A stretch of DNA of 21,809 nt, from positions 2,230,440 through 2,252,248 of the forward strand of contig BFEA01000171.1 of NCBI GenBank assembly GCA_003427395.1, read 5' to 3'. A model generated the notes under the pieces. That model saw nothing but the letters and a program-made list of their open reading frames with translations. It had not been told where the DNA came from and ran no database searches. Made by a program: the position numbers and the translations under genes. Shown here in pieces: positions 1 through 10,100 of the stretch. Position 1 is the first letter of the stretch, and every line of letters starts with the position of its first letter. This DNA comes from Chara braunii. Lineage: Eukaryota > Streptophyta > Charophyceae > Charales > Characeae.

Positions 1-80
<80 letters not shown>
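1..80. repeat. (AG)n dinucleotide microsatellite
   Basis: A nearly pure AG repeat of about 38 units opens the window and runs off its left edge, so its full length is unknown. The same dinucleotide recurs at 11764-11829 and 14151-14173, which shows that GA/CT tracts are common here. Confidence 0.97.
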
Positions 81-81
<1 letters not shown>

Positions 82-587
82 ATCTGCGTAGTCCCGGACG
101 GCAGACCCTGCAAGGCGGGGGGTCCCAAACCAAATAGTTTTTGCCGTGGGCGGGCGCTTTCAAGTTTCCACCAATCATCCCTTTTACCTACCCAAGAGTC
201 CTGACATTTGTCTTGGCCAACTTGACCTTCGATAGATAAGAGTAATAATTCCTTGCCAATGGCTGCTTCTTCACTCCAGGATCCAAGTCTCACTTTCCGA
301 AATTATTTATTTCTGACCCTTGGTCTCCGCAATCTACCCTTCTTCCCCCCAATACAACGCACGGTCATTATTTTAGCTGTATTCAGACCGAAAAAAAGAT
401 GCCCCAAATACAGCTATAGCTATAACGACCTTGCGCTCTATTTGGGGGGGAAATGAAATGGATGTGCGTAACTGGGACGTGGCCTCGCGGCCCCAGTGAG
501 GCACTGGGTAGATCCCCCCGACCGTCCCTTCAACTTGCCATGGTCAACGAACTACTACAATTTAGACAGGGTTCAAGACTTCAAGAC
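81..587. other. Intergenic stretch without a recognisable gene
   Basis: No open frame here has family-like sequence or an ATG-led length beyond chance. It holds one isolated TTCGATAG octamer (228-235), of the kind clustered at 1028-1349, and the small hairpin element at 362-430 described separately. Confidence 0.6.
362..430. repeat. Small inverted-repeat element, copy (a) of a dispersed terminal motif
   Basis: CGGTCATTATTTTAGCTGTATT at the left is mirrored on the other strand by the block at 401-430, which ends in AGCTATAACGACC, so the 69 bp can fold on itself around a short spacer. The same motif (consensus roughly CGGTCATTATAGCTGTATT followed by TGGGGC) recurs near 3077-3107, 4115-4140 and 12918-12975. 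This looks like a tiny MITE-like foldback or a paired transposon end. Confidence 0.6.
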
Positions 588-1012
588 TAAGAGGTGGACC
601 CCACTGCCTGGCGGAAGCTTTTCGCCTGGAAAGCTTCTGGAAAACCCAAATCGTGGGCCCCGGAAGTGGGAAAGAGAAAAGCAGACCCCACTGCAGCACA
701 AATTTTCGGCAGTTCCAGTGCTGCCGATTACCCAATAGGGAAAACTTTCCCTATATGGAAACTTCACATCCGTTTGTCTCGGTTCTCACCCAATCCCTGG
801 TTCTCCTTTCCGCATGGGATGGCCAAACCGAGGGGGGTGCCCCCCCTACCCCTTCAGAATGGCTGAACCGCAGGGAACGGGCAAAACAAAACTGAGTGAA
901 AACGTCTGCCACGTCATATCTGAGAGTTTTCCAAAGCTTTGTCGCAAAGCAGTGGGGTTTCACAAATCGTCTTCCAAAGCTTTGCCGCAAAGTAGTGGGG
1001 TCCACCTCTAAG
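588..1012. mobile_element. Putative MITE / non-autonomous DNA element with terminal inverted repeats
   Basis: The left end (AGAGGTGGACCCCACT, from 590) is repeated inverted at the right end (to about 1011). The similarity continues inward through GCGG-AAGCTTT, giving inverted termini of roughly 35 bp. Subterminal copies of the CCAAAGCTTTG-CGCAAAG block occur in tandem near 931-955 and 974-999, as is common in DNA-transposon ends. No transposase frame is present inside the ~425 bp, so it would be non-autonomous. I could not identify a clear target-site duplication, so the boundaries are approximate and the superfamily is unknown. Confidence 0.55.
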
Positions 1013-1027
1013 GGGCTCGCCACACCA

Positions 1028-1349
1028 CTATCGAATCGCATTTTTTTTCGATAGGTGTCATAAAAATTCGATAGTCCGGCATTCGATAGAAACCCCCCCT
1101 TTCGCCAGACTGCACTATCGAATCGGTGGGGTATCGAATGTTTTCCGTTCTGGGTCCGCTTTCGACTGTCTGTCGTTTGTGTGCGGGTCCTGTCCTCTAG
1201 CGCGTGTGTGGGCGGTTTTTCGATAGTCCGGAATGTGGGCTATAGAAGAGAAGGCAATTGCAGGGGACGTGCACATTTCGTTCGATAGGGCTATCGAATT
1301 CCGATGTCTGACACCTATCGAAGGATTTCAAAGCTGTAACTTTCGATAG
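1028..1349. repeat. Cluster of CTATCGAA / TTCGATAG octamers
   Basis: Exact octamers start at 1028, 1047, 1067, 1082, 1115, 1219, 1281, 1291, 1315 and 1342, in both orientations. A seven-of-eight copy (GTATCGAA) starts at 1131. By chance one would expect far fewer than one in 322 bp. Neighbouring copies form imperfect hairpins, for example 1028-1054 and 1281-1298. The block could be an array of protein-binding sites or the subterminal region of a transposon; no gene lies next to it. Confidence 0.8.
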
Positions 1350-1411
1350 GCTGTGTGGCTATGGGAAACTCACGAAAATTCATGTTTCTATAGTGGTGTG
1401 GCAAGGCCCTA

Positions 1412-1474
1412 AGTCTATCCGATTGTGGGGAAAAGACATTGCCAGTCTATCCGATTCTGGGAAAAACACATTGC
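1412..1474. repeat. Direct repeat pair, 32-bp spacing
   Basis: AGTCTATCCGATT begins at 1412 and again at 1444. Each copy is followed by a similar C/G-TGGGGAAAA-ACATTGC tail with a few changes. Two adjacent diverged copies of a ~31-bp unit. Confidence 0.75.
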
Positions 1475-1510
1475 GCGAAACAGAGCAGACAGCAGCGAAA
1501 TTCAAAATGC

Positions 1511-1631
1511 AATTTTTTTTTTATTATTATTATTTTTTTATTTTTTTTTTTTCAGTCAGTCAGAACCGAAAAAAAAGCAGATGAAAAAAAAAAAGAAAAA
1601 AAAAAAAAAGAAAAAAAAAAGAAAAAGAAGA
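1511..1631. repeat. T-rich then A-rich low-complexity block
   Basis: A poly(T)/TTA tract (about 1511-1552) is followed, after a short CAGTCAGTCAG spacer, by a poly(A) tract with scattered G (about 1569-1627). The two halves can pair as a loose hairpin. Lysine- or phenylalanine-rich open frames here are translations of the homopolymers and not genes. Confidence 0.85.
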
Positions 1632-1761
1632 GCAGAAGGCAATCCCATAACTGCATGTGTGGAAGGCGTCGGGCTGTGCAGACAGCAGCGGAATTCAATT
1701 CAGTAAGAGCCGATAAAGGAGCAGACGGCAATCCCATAGCTGCATGTGTGGAAGGCGTTGG
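1632..1761. repeat. Direct repeat pair of ~41 bp
   Basis: The blocks 1632-1672 and 1721-1761 (core CCCATAACTGCATGTGTGG versus CCCATAGCTGCATGTGTGG) differ at only a few positions. A related ACAGCAGCG-AATTCAA block occurs at about 1489 and 1682, which suggests a longer duplicated unit interrupted by the T/A-rich tract. Confidence 0.8.
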
Positions 1762-2224
1762 TTGGAAGTTTCCTGCCTCTGGTTGAAGACAACCGATTGG
1801 CGGTCGCCGGGCTAGAAGAGCAGCGCACTACAAGACTGGACGAACGTTGTCCCCTACGAGGAGCAACTTTTCACTTTCAACAATTTTTTGTTCTGGTTAC
1901 AAAGAAGAGCAGGAGTAGCGAGTTAAAATATAATATAAGGGCGTCATAATTCAATTGAGAGAAGGGTATACCTTATACCTTAGTTGTTGTTGTTTTTTAA
2001 TTGAAGGCCGACTGGTCGTTCGTTAGTTTTTCGAGATTGCCTTCTGTTCTAATGGGTCCGATAGGCTTTTACTCTAGGCGGCCGACTGGTCGTTCGTGTC
2101 AACTCTTGCGGGAGGGGGGCATCTCTCACATACACAAACGATGTGACTCACCACTTATCACCATCACTTCTATAAAAGAAGAGCAGCTAAGTGAATGTGC
2201 ACATCTAGCTCCCCACAGCTGAGG
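1762..2224. other. Intergenic stretch with one 18-bp direct repeat
   Basis: No gene seen. GGCCGACTGGTCGTTCGT occurs identically at 2006-2023 and 2080-2097, 74 bp apart. Otherwise there is no obvious structure. Confidence 0.6.
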
Positions 2225-2360
2225 TTACAGGATGGCGCTGGGCCGCTGGCGCTACCCATCCCAGCATGAGCCCGACGTCCTCCACCGTGCAAGAACGGAT
2301 TCGAACTGGCGTCCTTAGCCTCAAGAGCCAGCTATCTTAATCACTACAGCCAGGACACGG
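2225..2360 (-). mobile_element. tRNA-derived SINE head (or degenerate tRNA relic)
   Basis: Read on the minus strand, this region has a pol III A-box-like sequence, TGGCTGTAGTGATTAAG (2336-2352), and about 28 bp further on a B box, AGTTCGAATCC (2297-2307). The spacing is that of a tRNA internal promoter. The T-arm does not form a good five-pair stem and there is no convincing acceptor stem, so this is not an intact tRNA. A tRNA-headed SINE is the simplest reading. The body would extend toward about 2225, and I see no terminal poly(A) on that strand. Confidence 0.6.
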
Positions 2361-2513
2361 TGTTCAAAAGGGGCAGGGGTAGGGCTTGGTTCAGGGAGTG
2401 GGACCGAGGCCTGTTGGCCCCTGTTGATTGACATCCCATATGTGATCTTTGTGACGCCTTGGGCACTGGGCCCTTATAATAAACTGACAGTCATTCAAAA
2501 AAAAAGAAAAAAA
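2361..2513 (+). mobile_element. Retroposed 3' end: AATAAA signal followed by poly(A)
   Basis: On the plus strand AATAAA (2478-2483) is followed 13 bp later by an A-run with one G (2497-2513). This is the layout of a reverse-transcribed polyadenylated RNA. The upstream 120 bp is not obviously coding. It could be the 3' end of a LINE or of a processed transcript. The tRNA-like block immediately upstream lies in the opposite orientation. Confidence 0.45.
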
Positions 2514-3213
2514 GGGGAATCATACCTGTCGTGATATCCACCCCACCCCTGCAAGGCTGTAGTGTCCAACTCAACACACACCCCACACAACTCCACACAG
2601 ACACGGCAATTCTTGCCCACCTCACTCTCGCCAATCAGCACAAATCCTTACCAAAGCATGGGGTGGACTTATGGATATGCTCCATCCGCTGCAAACTGAT
2701 GCTGATAGGACGGTCAGACAAGTGCAAGGCAAGACTGGAATAACAGGATGGAAAGAGGAAGGTACCAGGTACCAGTAAGAAGAGTAGGTCGACTTGGGAG
2801 TGGGAAGGGAGAGAAGAAAGAAAGAGAGTCTCAAGATTGAAGAAGAAGGGAGAAAATAGGGGCCCACTGGACGAGGGTCAAACAGGGACTACAAACCGGG
2901 AATTGGGCCCGGAGCACAAGGCCCAAATTATGATACATACTGGGAACTTGAAGTGGGCCCAGCGTCCCGTACAAAAATGCAGGCAGGCCAAACCGTGCAG
3001 AGAATAAGCGAGGCTATTCGTCCAGGCCTTTTTTTTTTTTTTTTTTTTTTTTTTGTGGGTCCATTCTTCTGTTTATCCAAAAACAGCTCAGCTATAACGG
3101 ACGGTCAAAACGAAAAGGGGGAAAAACTTAAAAAAAGAGGAGAAAAGTTTTTTCAAAGTCGAGATCGGTTCACAGCCAAAGGCTCTGTAGGCCATCACAG
3201 GCGAATAATGCTA
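2514..3213. other. Intergenic stretch: poly(T) run and copy (b) of the GGTCATTAT-type motif
   Basis: No gene recognised. It contains a T-run of about 24 at 3031-3054 and a diverged half copy of the dispersed motif at 3077-3107 (AACAGCTCAGCTATAACGG). A CA-rich stretch near 2570-2600 and a purine-rich stretch near 2750-2860 account for most of the short open frames. Confidence 0.6.
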
Positions 3214-3353
3214 AAAACATGACCAGCTCCAATGTACGAGGCTATACATTACGAAAAAACGCACTTCAAAAAAAAAAAAAAAAAAAACATAACCAGCTCC
3301 AACGTACGAGGCTATACATTAAGAAAAAACGCACTTCCAAAAAAAAAAAAAAA
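3214..3353. repeat. Tandem duplication, ~71-bp unit ending in poly(A)
   Basis: Two adjacent copies share CCAGCTCCAA-GTACGAGGCTATACATTA-GAAAAAACGCACTTC and each ends in its own A-run (about 3269-3287 and 3339-3353). Only a few substitutions separate them. A tandem unit that ends in poly(A) can arise by repeated retroposition into the same poly(A) site or by slippage. Confidence 0.85.
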
Positions 3354-3495
3354 CAGACTTCCATGACGAAACAGAGATACCTAAACCTCTATAGCCCATA
3401 ACTGAAATCAGAGTCTGCAAAAAACAAAAGCACACACACAGACTTCCATGACGAAACAGAAATACCTAAACCTCTATAGCCCATAACTGAAATCA
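3354..3495. repeat. Direct repeat pair, 57-bp unit
   Basis: The 57-bp blocks 3354-3410 and 3439-3495 (each beginning CAGACTTCCATGACGAAAC) appear identical except for one G/A difference. A 28-bp spacer with a short CA repeat lies between them. The near-identity indicates a recent duplication. Confidence 0.9.
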
Positions 3496-4011
3496 AGAGT
3501 CAGTCTCAGTCAGAGGCCGGTAGCTGAAAACGACCTATACCCAACACGTACGCATATGACATTGTACATGTCGACCAAAGCTCTCTCTCTCCAGTCCATC
3601 GGACAACAGAACGGCCAGATGCAATGCTTGAGGAAACAGAGGTGTTTTTACCAGACTGCAGTAACGGAGTTCCTCAGTGCAGCAAGAATGTGAGCAGCAC
3701 TGAGGTAATAAAAATAAAAAAAAATAAAAAAACCACGGTGAAAGGGGGAAACAGAAAAGCAACGACTCTCAAACCAAACGAAACGATGAGAATCACTGAG
3801 ATAAAAAAAGAAGCTAAGCTCGGTGAAATGATGACTACCCTTTGGACAAAAAACAGAGAAAGGAAAAAAAAAAAGACCACTATTCTGTGTCCCCCCCCTC
3901 CTCCTCCTTTTTTCTCTTTTTCTTTAACATGGATCAGATATCAATTGAAAATGATCAGCGGTATGTTCTGCTTCGTAAATGGTAAGGAGTCTAAGGACGT
4001 TAGATACCCGT
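3496..4011. other. Intergenic low-complexity stretch
   Basis: A-rich (about 3705-3735 and 3860-3885) and C/T-rich (about 3890-3925) segments. The 161-codon plus-strand frame over this region is lysine-rich low-complexity sequence without family features, and I do not regard it as a gene. Confidence 0.55.
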
Positions 4012-4320
4012 ACTACGCGTCTGCACAGAGACTCCACCCGAATACAACGTACGAATCGGTACTATCATTGTTGCCGTATCTAGATTCTAGATTCGAGATT
4101 CTAGACTGAGAGTTGCCCCAAACACAGTCATAATGACCGAACGTTCTAGTCGGGTGAAGACGGGTAGAAATGACCGAACACTGCGTGGTTGCAGTCAGGT
4201 GAAGACGGGTAGCAATGACCGAACACTGCGTGGTTGTAGTCGGGTGAAGACGGGTAGTGATGACCGAACACTGCGTGGTTGTGGTCGGGTGATCCGGGGT
4301 GAAGACGTGTAGTAGTCCGA
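4012..4320. repeat. Degenerate foldback element grading into a 45-bp tandem array
   Basis: ATGACCG starts at 4133, 4170, 4215 and 4260, giving spacings of 37, 45 and 45 bp. The 45-bp unit carries GAACACTGCGTGGTTG and CGGGTGAAGACGGGTAG. The left part (4012-4060, CTCCACCCGAATACAACG) is an imperfect inverse of the array unit, and 4115-4140 (ending CAGTCATAATGACCGA) is copy (c) of the dispersed motif. The array therefore looks like amplified terminal sequence of the element family also seen at 12883-13004. A small palindrome of TAGATTCTAGA-like sequence sits at 4081-4105. Confidence 0.7.
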
Positions 4321-5094
4321 ACTGTGTGTGTCCCACGTCGCTTTGCTGCGCACTGCAGTACAATGACTACAAAAATGTCTGAGGATGTCGGCTTGCTGCT
4401 GCATGTCTGTGGTTGAGTTGCTGACTAGAGCACAAAAAGTGGATGGAGAGAGGGGAAGTGCAAAACGAGAAAGAGAAGAGAAAGCAGACGAGACTCAGGA
4501 GAGGATGCTCCCAGTATGTTCCTCTGTGTGTGTCCAAGTGAAGAAGGAAAAAGGAAAAGAACTTGATAAAAAAACAAAAAACTACGAGATGTGAGAGAGG
4601 TCGGTGGGATTCTAGAAAGAAAAACGAGGAAAAAGTAGGAGAAGTACAACCAACTACCCACATTATAGGCCCACCATGTCACCTTCGGGGGCCTAAGTCG
4701 ATATCTACAATCCCAGGAACAACCTGCTAGGAGGCCTAAGCCTCTATGTCTATCCACTCTACTCTGTGCAGGGAGCAGTAACCCACTACCCACACCGCAA
4801 CCGACCTCTTTCCCCATCTCTCTCTCTCTCTCTCCACCTCCCACCACGTCTACCCCCCTTCCTCCTTTCCCCACGGATGGCAGTACATGATCCGAGGAGA
4901 CTGCAGAGGCTCCTAAACCCCAGCAAGGGATGGCAGGTGAAGTAACCAAAACTGTGAGATGGGGCTGGATACTCTGAACGCTGCATAATAATATGATAAT
5001 GTATGATATGATAATATACGAGGTCCGTGCGTTGAGTGAAGCACAAAATTGAACAAAGAGGGGGAAAAAACTGGATGCCGGTTGGAAACGCCTG
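4321..5094. other. Intergenic stretch, no gene seen
   Basis: Contains a (CT)n tract at about 4819-4835 and an ATAATATGAT-rich stretch at about 4985-5020. Long minus-strand open frames here are serine/leucine/phenylalanine-rich translations of CT-rich sequence with no recognisable domain. Confidence 0.55.
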
Positions 5095-5131
5095 AAAAGA
5101 AGAGAAGAGAAGAGAAGAGAAGAGAAGAGAA
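5095..5131. repeat. (AGAAG)n pentanucleotide microsatellite
   Basis: About seven units of AGAAG in tandem. Confidence 0.9.
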
Positions 5132-5437
5132 AGCAAAGGCTGCTCACAAAGCCTCACAGTATTTTACTGTGTTTGAACAACCAGAAGGAAAAAGAAAGAG
5201 AACGTGGGCACTAAGTAATAGGCTCTCACGACCTCCTCTAGTGGGCCCAGGCGGCAAAGCCCTCTCTCAACAAAAAAAAAAAGAAAAATAATAATAATAA
5301 AAGGATCTAGAACGAAGAAGAGCGAAGGAGCAAAAGTGGGTAAAGTACAAGACGTTGGGGATTCATTTTTCTTTTTTCTTTTTCTTTTCCCTAAGTCAAA
5401 ACTCACGGCATAGTCAGAATCGAACTACTCCGAGTCT
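5132..5437. other. Intergenic stretch, no gene seen
   Basis: A/T-rich low-complexity pieces (an A-run and ATA repeat at about 5270-5300; a T-rich stretch at about 5366-5390) between two tandem repeats. No coding or RNA feature recognised. Confidence 0.55.
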
Positions 5438-5527
5438 GACTGACTTTGACCTAAGGCTTTGACTGACTTTGACCTAAGGCTTTGACTGACTTTGACCTAA
5501 GGCTTTGACTGACTTTGACCTAAGGCC
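5438..5527. repeat. Tandem array, 23-bp unit x ~4
   Basis: CTAAGGC starts at 5451, 5474, 5497 and 5520, an exact 23-bp period. The unit is GACTGACTTTGACCTAAGG plus a few T. The copies are essentially identical apart from the last (GGCC instead of GGCT), so the array is young. Confidence 0.95.
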
Positions 5528-6483
5528 TTGTCAGCCACGAGACTATGTCCCGAAGCAAGTGTTCCCTCCCTTAGAGATACGCCGGTGTAGTAGCTCGTCC
5601 ACCCACTGCACCCAGCACCAATGCTGCACCATAGCGGGAGGTCTCAATAGCCCAGAAAGACCAACAGCAGGATACGAAAAATGCTATTCTGCATGCATTT
5701 TGACATCAGACACGACCGGATTCCGTCCCACAACAAGTAATATGCCTGCTCTACGGAATATCCCGCCCTCGTAGTACATCTTCCATCGAGCTCGAGCTCC
5801 ATGGCACGATGTCCGTCTCACTTGCGCGGATTTCCCCAGTGTTTCACACCGTAGATCACGAACATCGGCGGCCAATGACAAGGTAGGATTGAATTCACTA
5901 TAGATTTTTGGGCCATTTTGGGCCCATTTTGGAGCCAAATGCATCTAAAGGGGCATGCCTTAACTTACGACGTGAGTTCATTTCTGGACCTGTTGCTCCT
6001 CAGACCGAGGGCAAGCGATGTTGGCGCAGCCTTCCAAAACCCCCTCCTCGTCAAGTGCTTACCACCGAATGAATGCATCCCAGCAAGCTACCAAAATAAC
6101 ATTGATTAAGTACCTCGCCGTCATATCACTCCCCGGGAGAAGTTTTTTTTTTTTTTTTTTTTTACTCCCCTGAAGAAGATACTATGTTATCCCTCCCGTA
6201 AAAACGCTCCCCCCGCAGTTCATCCTCCCCTTTCCAGCGACCCCTAACGTCCCCCTGCAGTTCGTCCTACCCTCTCCATCCATCGAGGCCTACCATTATA
6301 CCATGCCATCTTCCCACGCGAGCCCACGGGCGTAAGGCATGATCATGCCCCCCCTTTCACATGCATGTGGACCCCCAAAAAATGGCCCAAAAATTCCCAA
6401 ATAACCCAATGCATGCATTATGATAATATGATCTGCGCGTTCGCCCAGCCCACCACTCCTTTCTCCTTTCCTTTACCATGATG
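5528..6483. other. Intergenic stretch downstream of the main minus-strand gene
   Basis: Read on the minus strand this is the region after the stop at 6484-6486, so it should contain the 3' UTR. I found no clear AATAAA on that strand in the first ~150 bp. A T-run at 6143-6163 and two diverged copies of an ACG-CCCCC-GCAGTTC-TCCT block (starting about 6204 and 6247) are the only structures noted. Confidence 0.5.
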
Positions 6484-7090
6484 TCACAACAACCAGGAGA
6501 CCACGGCTTTCGCCACCGACCTCAGGATCCCGTTTCGTTTCTCCTGAGGAGCCTTCTCGTGGCCGCCGCTACAACCATCTTCGGGGTAGCCTTCTCTGCA
6601 ATCACCGCCCCCACCGGTCCTTGGGTACGGGCGACCATCGTCGTATGCGGTCATCTTGAACGACTGCAGCGAGTCGAGACCTCCGGACGGCGGGATCCCG
6701 TCAAGGCTTGCCGAGATCCCGTCAACCCTTACCGCTGCATCCATTGCTGCACGGCTCCAGCCGTAACCATTGCCGTTTCCTGCTGCATCCCCCCCAACGG
6801 CGTAACCGTTGCGGCTACAGATGGCCATGCCATTATCATTATCAGACCTGCTGCCATCACCAAAGGCAAGCAAATGATGATCATACAGATGTGCATCATG
6901 TGATGAGGACGGGGGGAAGCCAAATTCAGATGCCGAAACTCGTCCAGGAGGACCTCCCCTCCTTGCTTGGGCAGGATCATGCCTATTCATCAGCTGAGCT
7001 TGTCGAAAATCCAGATCTGACAAAAGCCCGTGAGCGATTGCTGGCGCCACCTCCAGCTGCTGGCCACGAAGAAGGCCTTGGTAGTGGTGG

Positions 7091-7123
<33 letters not shown>

Positions 7124-10100
7124 CCATGGATTCTTCCACTTTGCCCGAAGGAGTACTTAGTAGTGCCACCCCGTTGCTGCTGAGTAGAAGTCGCTGCTGA
7201 AGAAAAGAATGGAAATCGCTTCGGAGTCCTGACCGTGGTCTCCGAGTACGTGAAGTGTGAGGCCTGCACGGCTCTGTTCATCTCCTCCATCATCTGTTTA
7301 ATCATCTTCCCATTGATTTCTAGCTGGAAGAGATTCTGCACCATCTGCTGGATGTCTTCCGGTGAGGCGGAAGAGGCAGCCAACCCGGAAGAGGCTGGTG
7401 AAGCGGAGGAGGAGTCGGCATCTGCACCCGTCTCGTTGATGATCTTCATCTCGCACTCGTATGTGTCCCGCATCCGGACGAGCCCGTTGAGGATCTCCGC
7501 ATTGTTTGCCCCTTCGAGCTTCAGATTTCTCTCCTCCTCTATCAAATGATTGAGGTAGTCGAGAAGAGCATCGTTGTACGCGGTGATGGCATTGCACTTC
7601 AAAAAGCGTGCAAACTTCGCGCTGGTCTTGGATATCACCCTTTCCTCCTCCTGCAGCTGGGCAGCTCGCCGTTTCATGATCTCCACAGTCCGCAGCAACG
7701 CCTCTTTCGCCTGCTCCTTCGTCTTGATCTGCTCAGCCACCCCCTTGTCCTGGATGTTTATGGTCACGTGTCGCGTCTCCGTCAGCACATGCATGTGCGC
7801 GTCCCAATTGCAGCCGCAGTGCCTGCATGTCCCCGTCGGATCCATGGCTCCGCAGTTCTTCAAGTCCGTGTTATTCACTATGTTGACCTCCACATTCTCC
7901 AAGTAGCAGGGGCGGTGGCATCTGGTCTTGTAGTCGTATTTGGTCTGATTGCAGGACACCACGGTGTCGCGACACCTGGGAGAAGTGCACACCGTGTGAG
8001 GCTGCGTCAGGGCCACGTACTCCAGATCTACTGCAGGAACCATCAGCTGCTTTTTCAGATCGGAGATGTGCTTGGCCGAGAAATCGATGTCCTTCATCTT
8101 CTCGTTCATGATCTTAAGATTCAGCTGAATGTTCCGTGTAGTGTCTCCAAGAGGCTTCGATAGCCGAAGGATGAGTCTGCGTGCCTCGTTCACAGAAACC
8201 GTGTCCTGTACTTTGTGCGGAGCACGTGTGGCCACGTAATCCATCAGCCTCCGGCACTCGTTAACAGACACAGTCCAGCTCTGCGAAAAGTCGGCCCTCT
8301 GATCCTTTTCGAACTCCAGCCCTTGTTTCAGGGCGGCCATGAAGCGGAAGGACTCGTTGTCCAGGCAGAAGATGGTGCTCTTGCTGATGGGAATGTCCAC
8401 GTAAGGCGGCGCCTCGCAGATCTTCTTCAGCATCGTCCTCAGCGGCGGCATGGTGTCGCCCGGGCGATAAAAGGTGGAGCGCGCGTTGGTGAAGACGAAG
8501 GCTATGTTGTCCTTGGCACTCTTGTGAAGATGCGACAGCAACTCCAAGATGCAGAAGCGGAACATCACCGTCAGCCTGGCGTTGTTCGGCTTCAGCAGGA
8601 TGCAGATGCCATGCAGCTGCGTGTGATACCCGAGGAAATGTAGAATGTTGTCGAAGTTCTTCTTGTCCTGTTCGATTCCACGAGTGTCTCCGATCCCCGG
8701 CGTGTCTATCAGACGCACCATGCGATCGCCGTAGTGAAACTTGTACGCCTTGCAGGATTGCGTCGACGACTTCCCTCCTTCTCCCCCTTCGTTCTGATCC
8801 TCTTTGCCTATCTTCACGGTGCATTCGTCGAATTCCCCATCTCTGCAGACCGTGAAGGTGGAGGGGATGAGTGTGATGGGATCCTCGAGGGCGTCGTCGA
8901 GAGTATCGTGAGTCAAATAGTTAGCGAAGGCGTTGATGAAGGTGGACTTACCGACCCCAGTTTCCCCCAAGAGCAAAATGTTAAGCTCCTCCTTCTTCTT
9001 GAGCGTGTCTAGCTCGGAAGAGAGATCATCCTCGGGACGAAAGCGGAGGTACTTCTCTCCATGCAGGCTATGGCGGCAGCGGTACTCCAAGGAGTCGATG
9101 CGACCACGCCCGCAGTCGCAATACCCGTAGCCATCGTAGCCATACTCCACCTTACCTGCACACCTACCGCAATGCCAATCCCTCACAGAGGAAGAACACC
9201 GGCCATAGACCGAGCCCGGGCATCGAATCCGAAGAGCTGCACTCTTGTTAGGCCCTCCCACGCTATTCGTCATAGCCACCCCCTTCTCCATCTTGCCGAC
9301 GTGGAATCGCACCAAGCACAGCTCAGCAATTCTCTCCTCATGCGCCATCACATCAGGGATGATTAACCTACCCTCCTCGAAGAACTGTATGACAGCTCCC
9401 GCAGCCTCTGCAGAAAGAAGGCACCCAGTAGTGCCTGTGGCGCCTGCGCCGTGGGGGGGACCACCTGAATTAGACGCATCTCTACGCCCCCCGGAGCTCG
9501 GCCCCCCGGCACCAATACTTCGTCTATTATCAGCAGCACTACTCTCCAACACGAGACCGGAGCAGCCTCCTGTCGGCCGTGACGATCTCCGCTCACCAGG
9601 TTGTTGCTGATAGACGGCAGTTGCTGCAGTGCTCCCAACCTGTACAACGTAGAAGAAGAGGTGCCTACCCATTTCGCTCCTGCTCGACGACGAGCCTGAC
9701 AGCAGTGACACGTCATCACCCTTACCCTTCTGCATCTCGAGGCGACGGCGTGACGAGTGTCCAAGTGTTCTTTCCTCGATGCAGCTGATCAAACTGCCGC
9801 TGCTTTCCCCTCCCTCTTCTGCTTCTTCTGCTTCTTCTCCTTCTCCTTCTTCTGCTTCTCCTTCTCCTTCTTCTTGTCCTTCTTCTCCTTCTGCTTCTTT
9901 TTCTTTGCCGGCGCTGCTGCTGCAATTTGATCTCTTCGCCAGCCGCTTTAGGAGATCGAGGTTTGAGTCCCACGATCTGTCTTGCAGGTTCTGGCAGCTG
10001 CCTGCTGCCGCCGGACGATGCACAAGGATGTGCACTGCATCCTGTTTGTGCTTCGACACGATTTCCATCGTCACTTCCTGCTCGTCCTCCTCGTTCACCC

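Noticed and set aside
2236-2358. Intact tRNA gene on the minus strand.
   Set aside because: A and B boxes are present but the T-arm and acceptor stem do not pair properly; SINE-type relic preferred.
3624-4109. 161-codon lysine-rich plus-strand frame.
   Set aside because: Low-complexity A-rich translation that runs into a repeat element; no domain.
4012-4320. CRISPR array (regular ~45-bp period).
   Set aside because: There are no unique spacers between conserved repeats; the whole unit is repeated, so it is an ordinary tandem array in a eukaryotic context.
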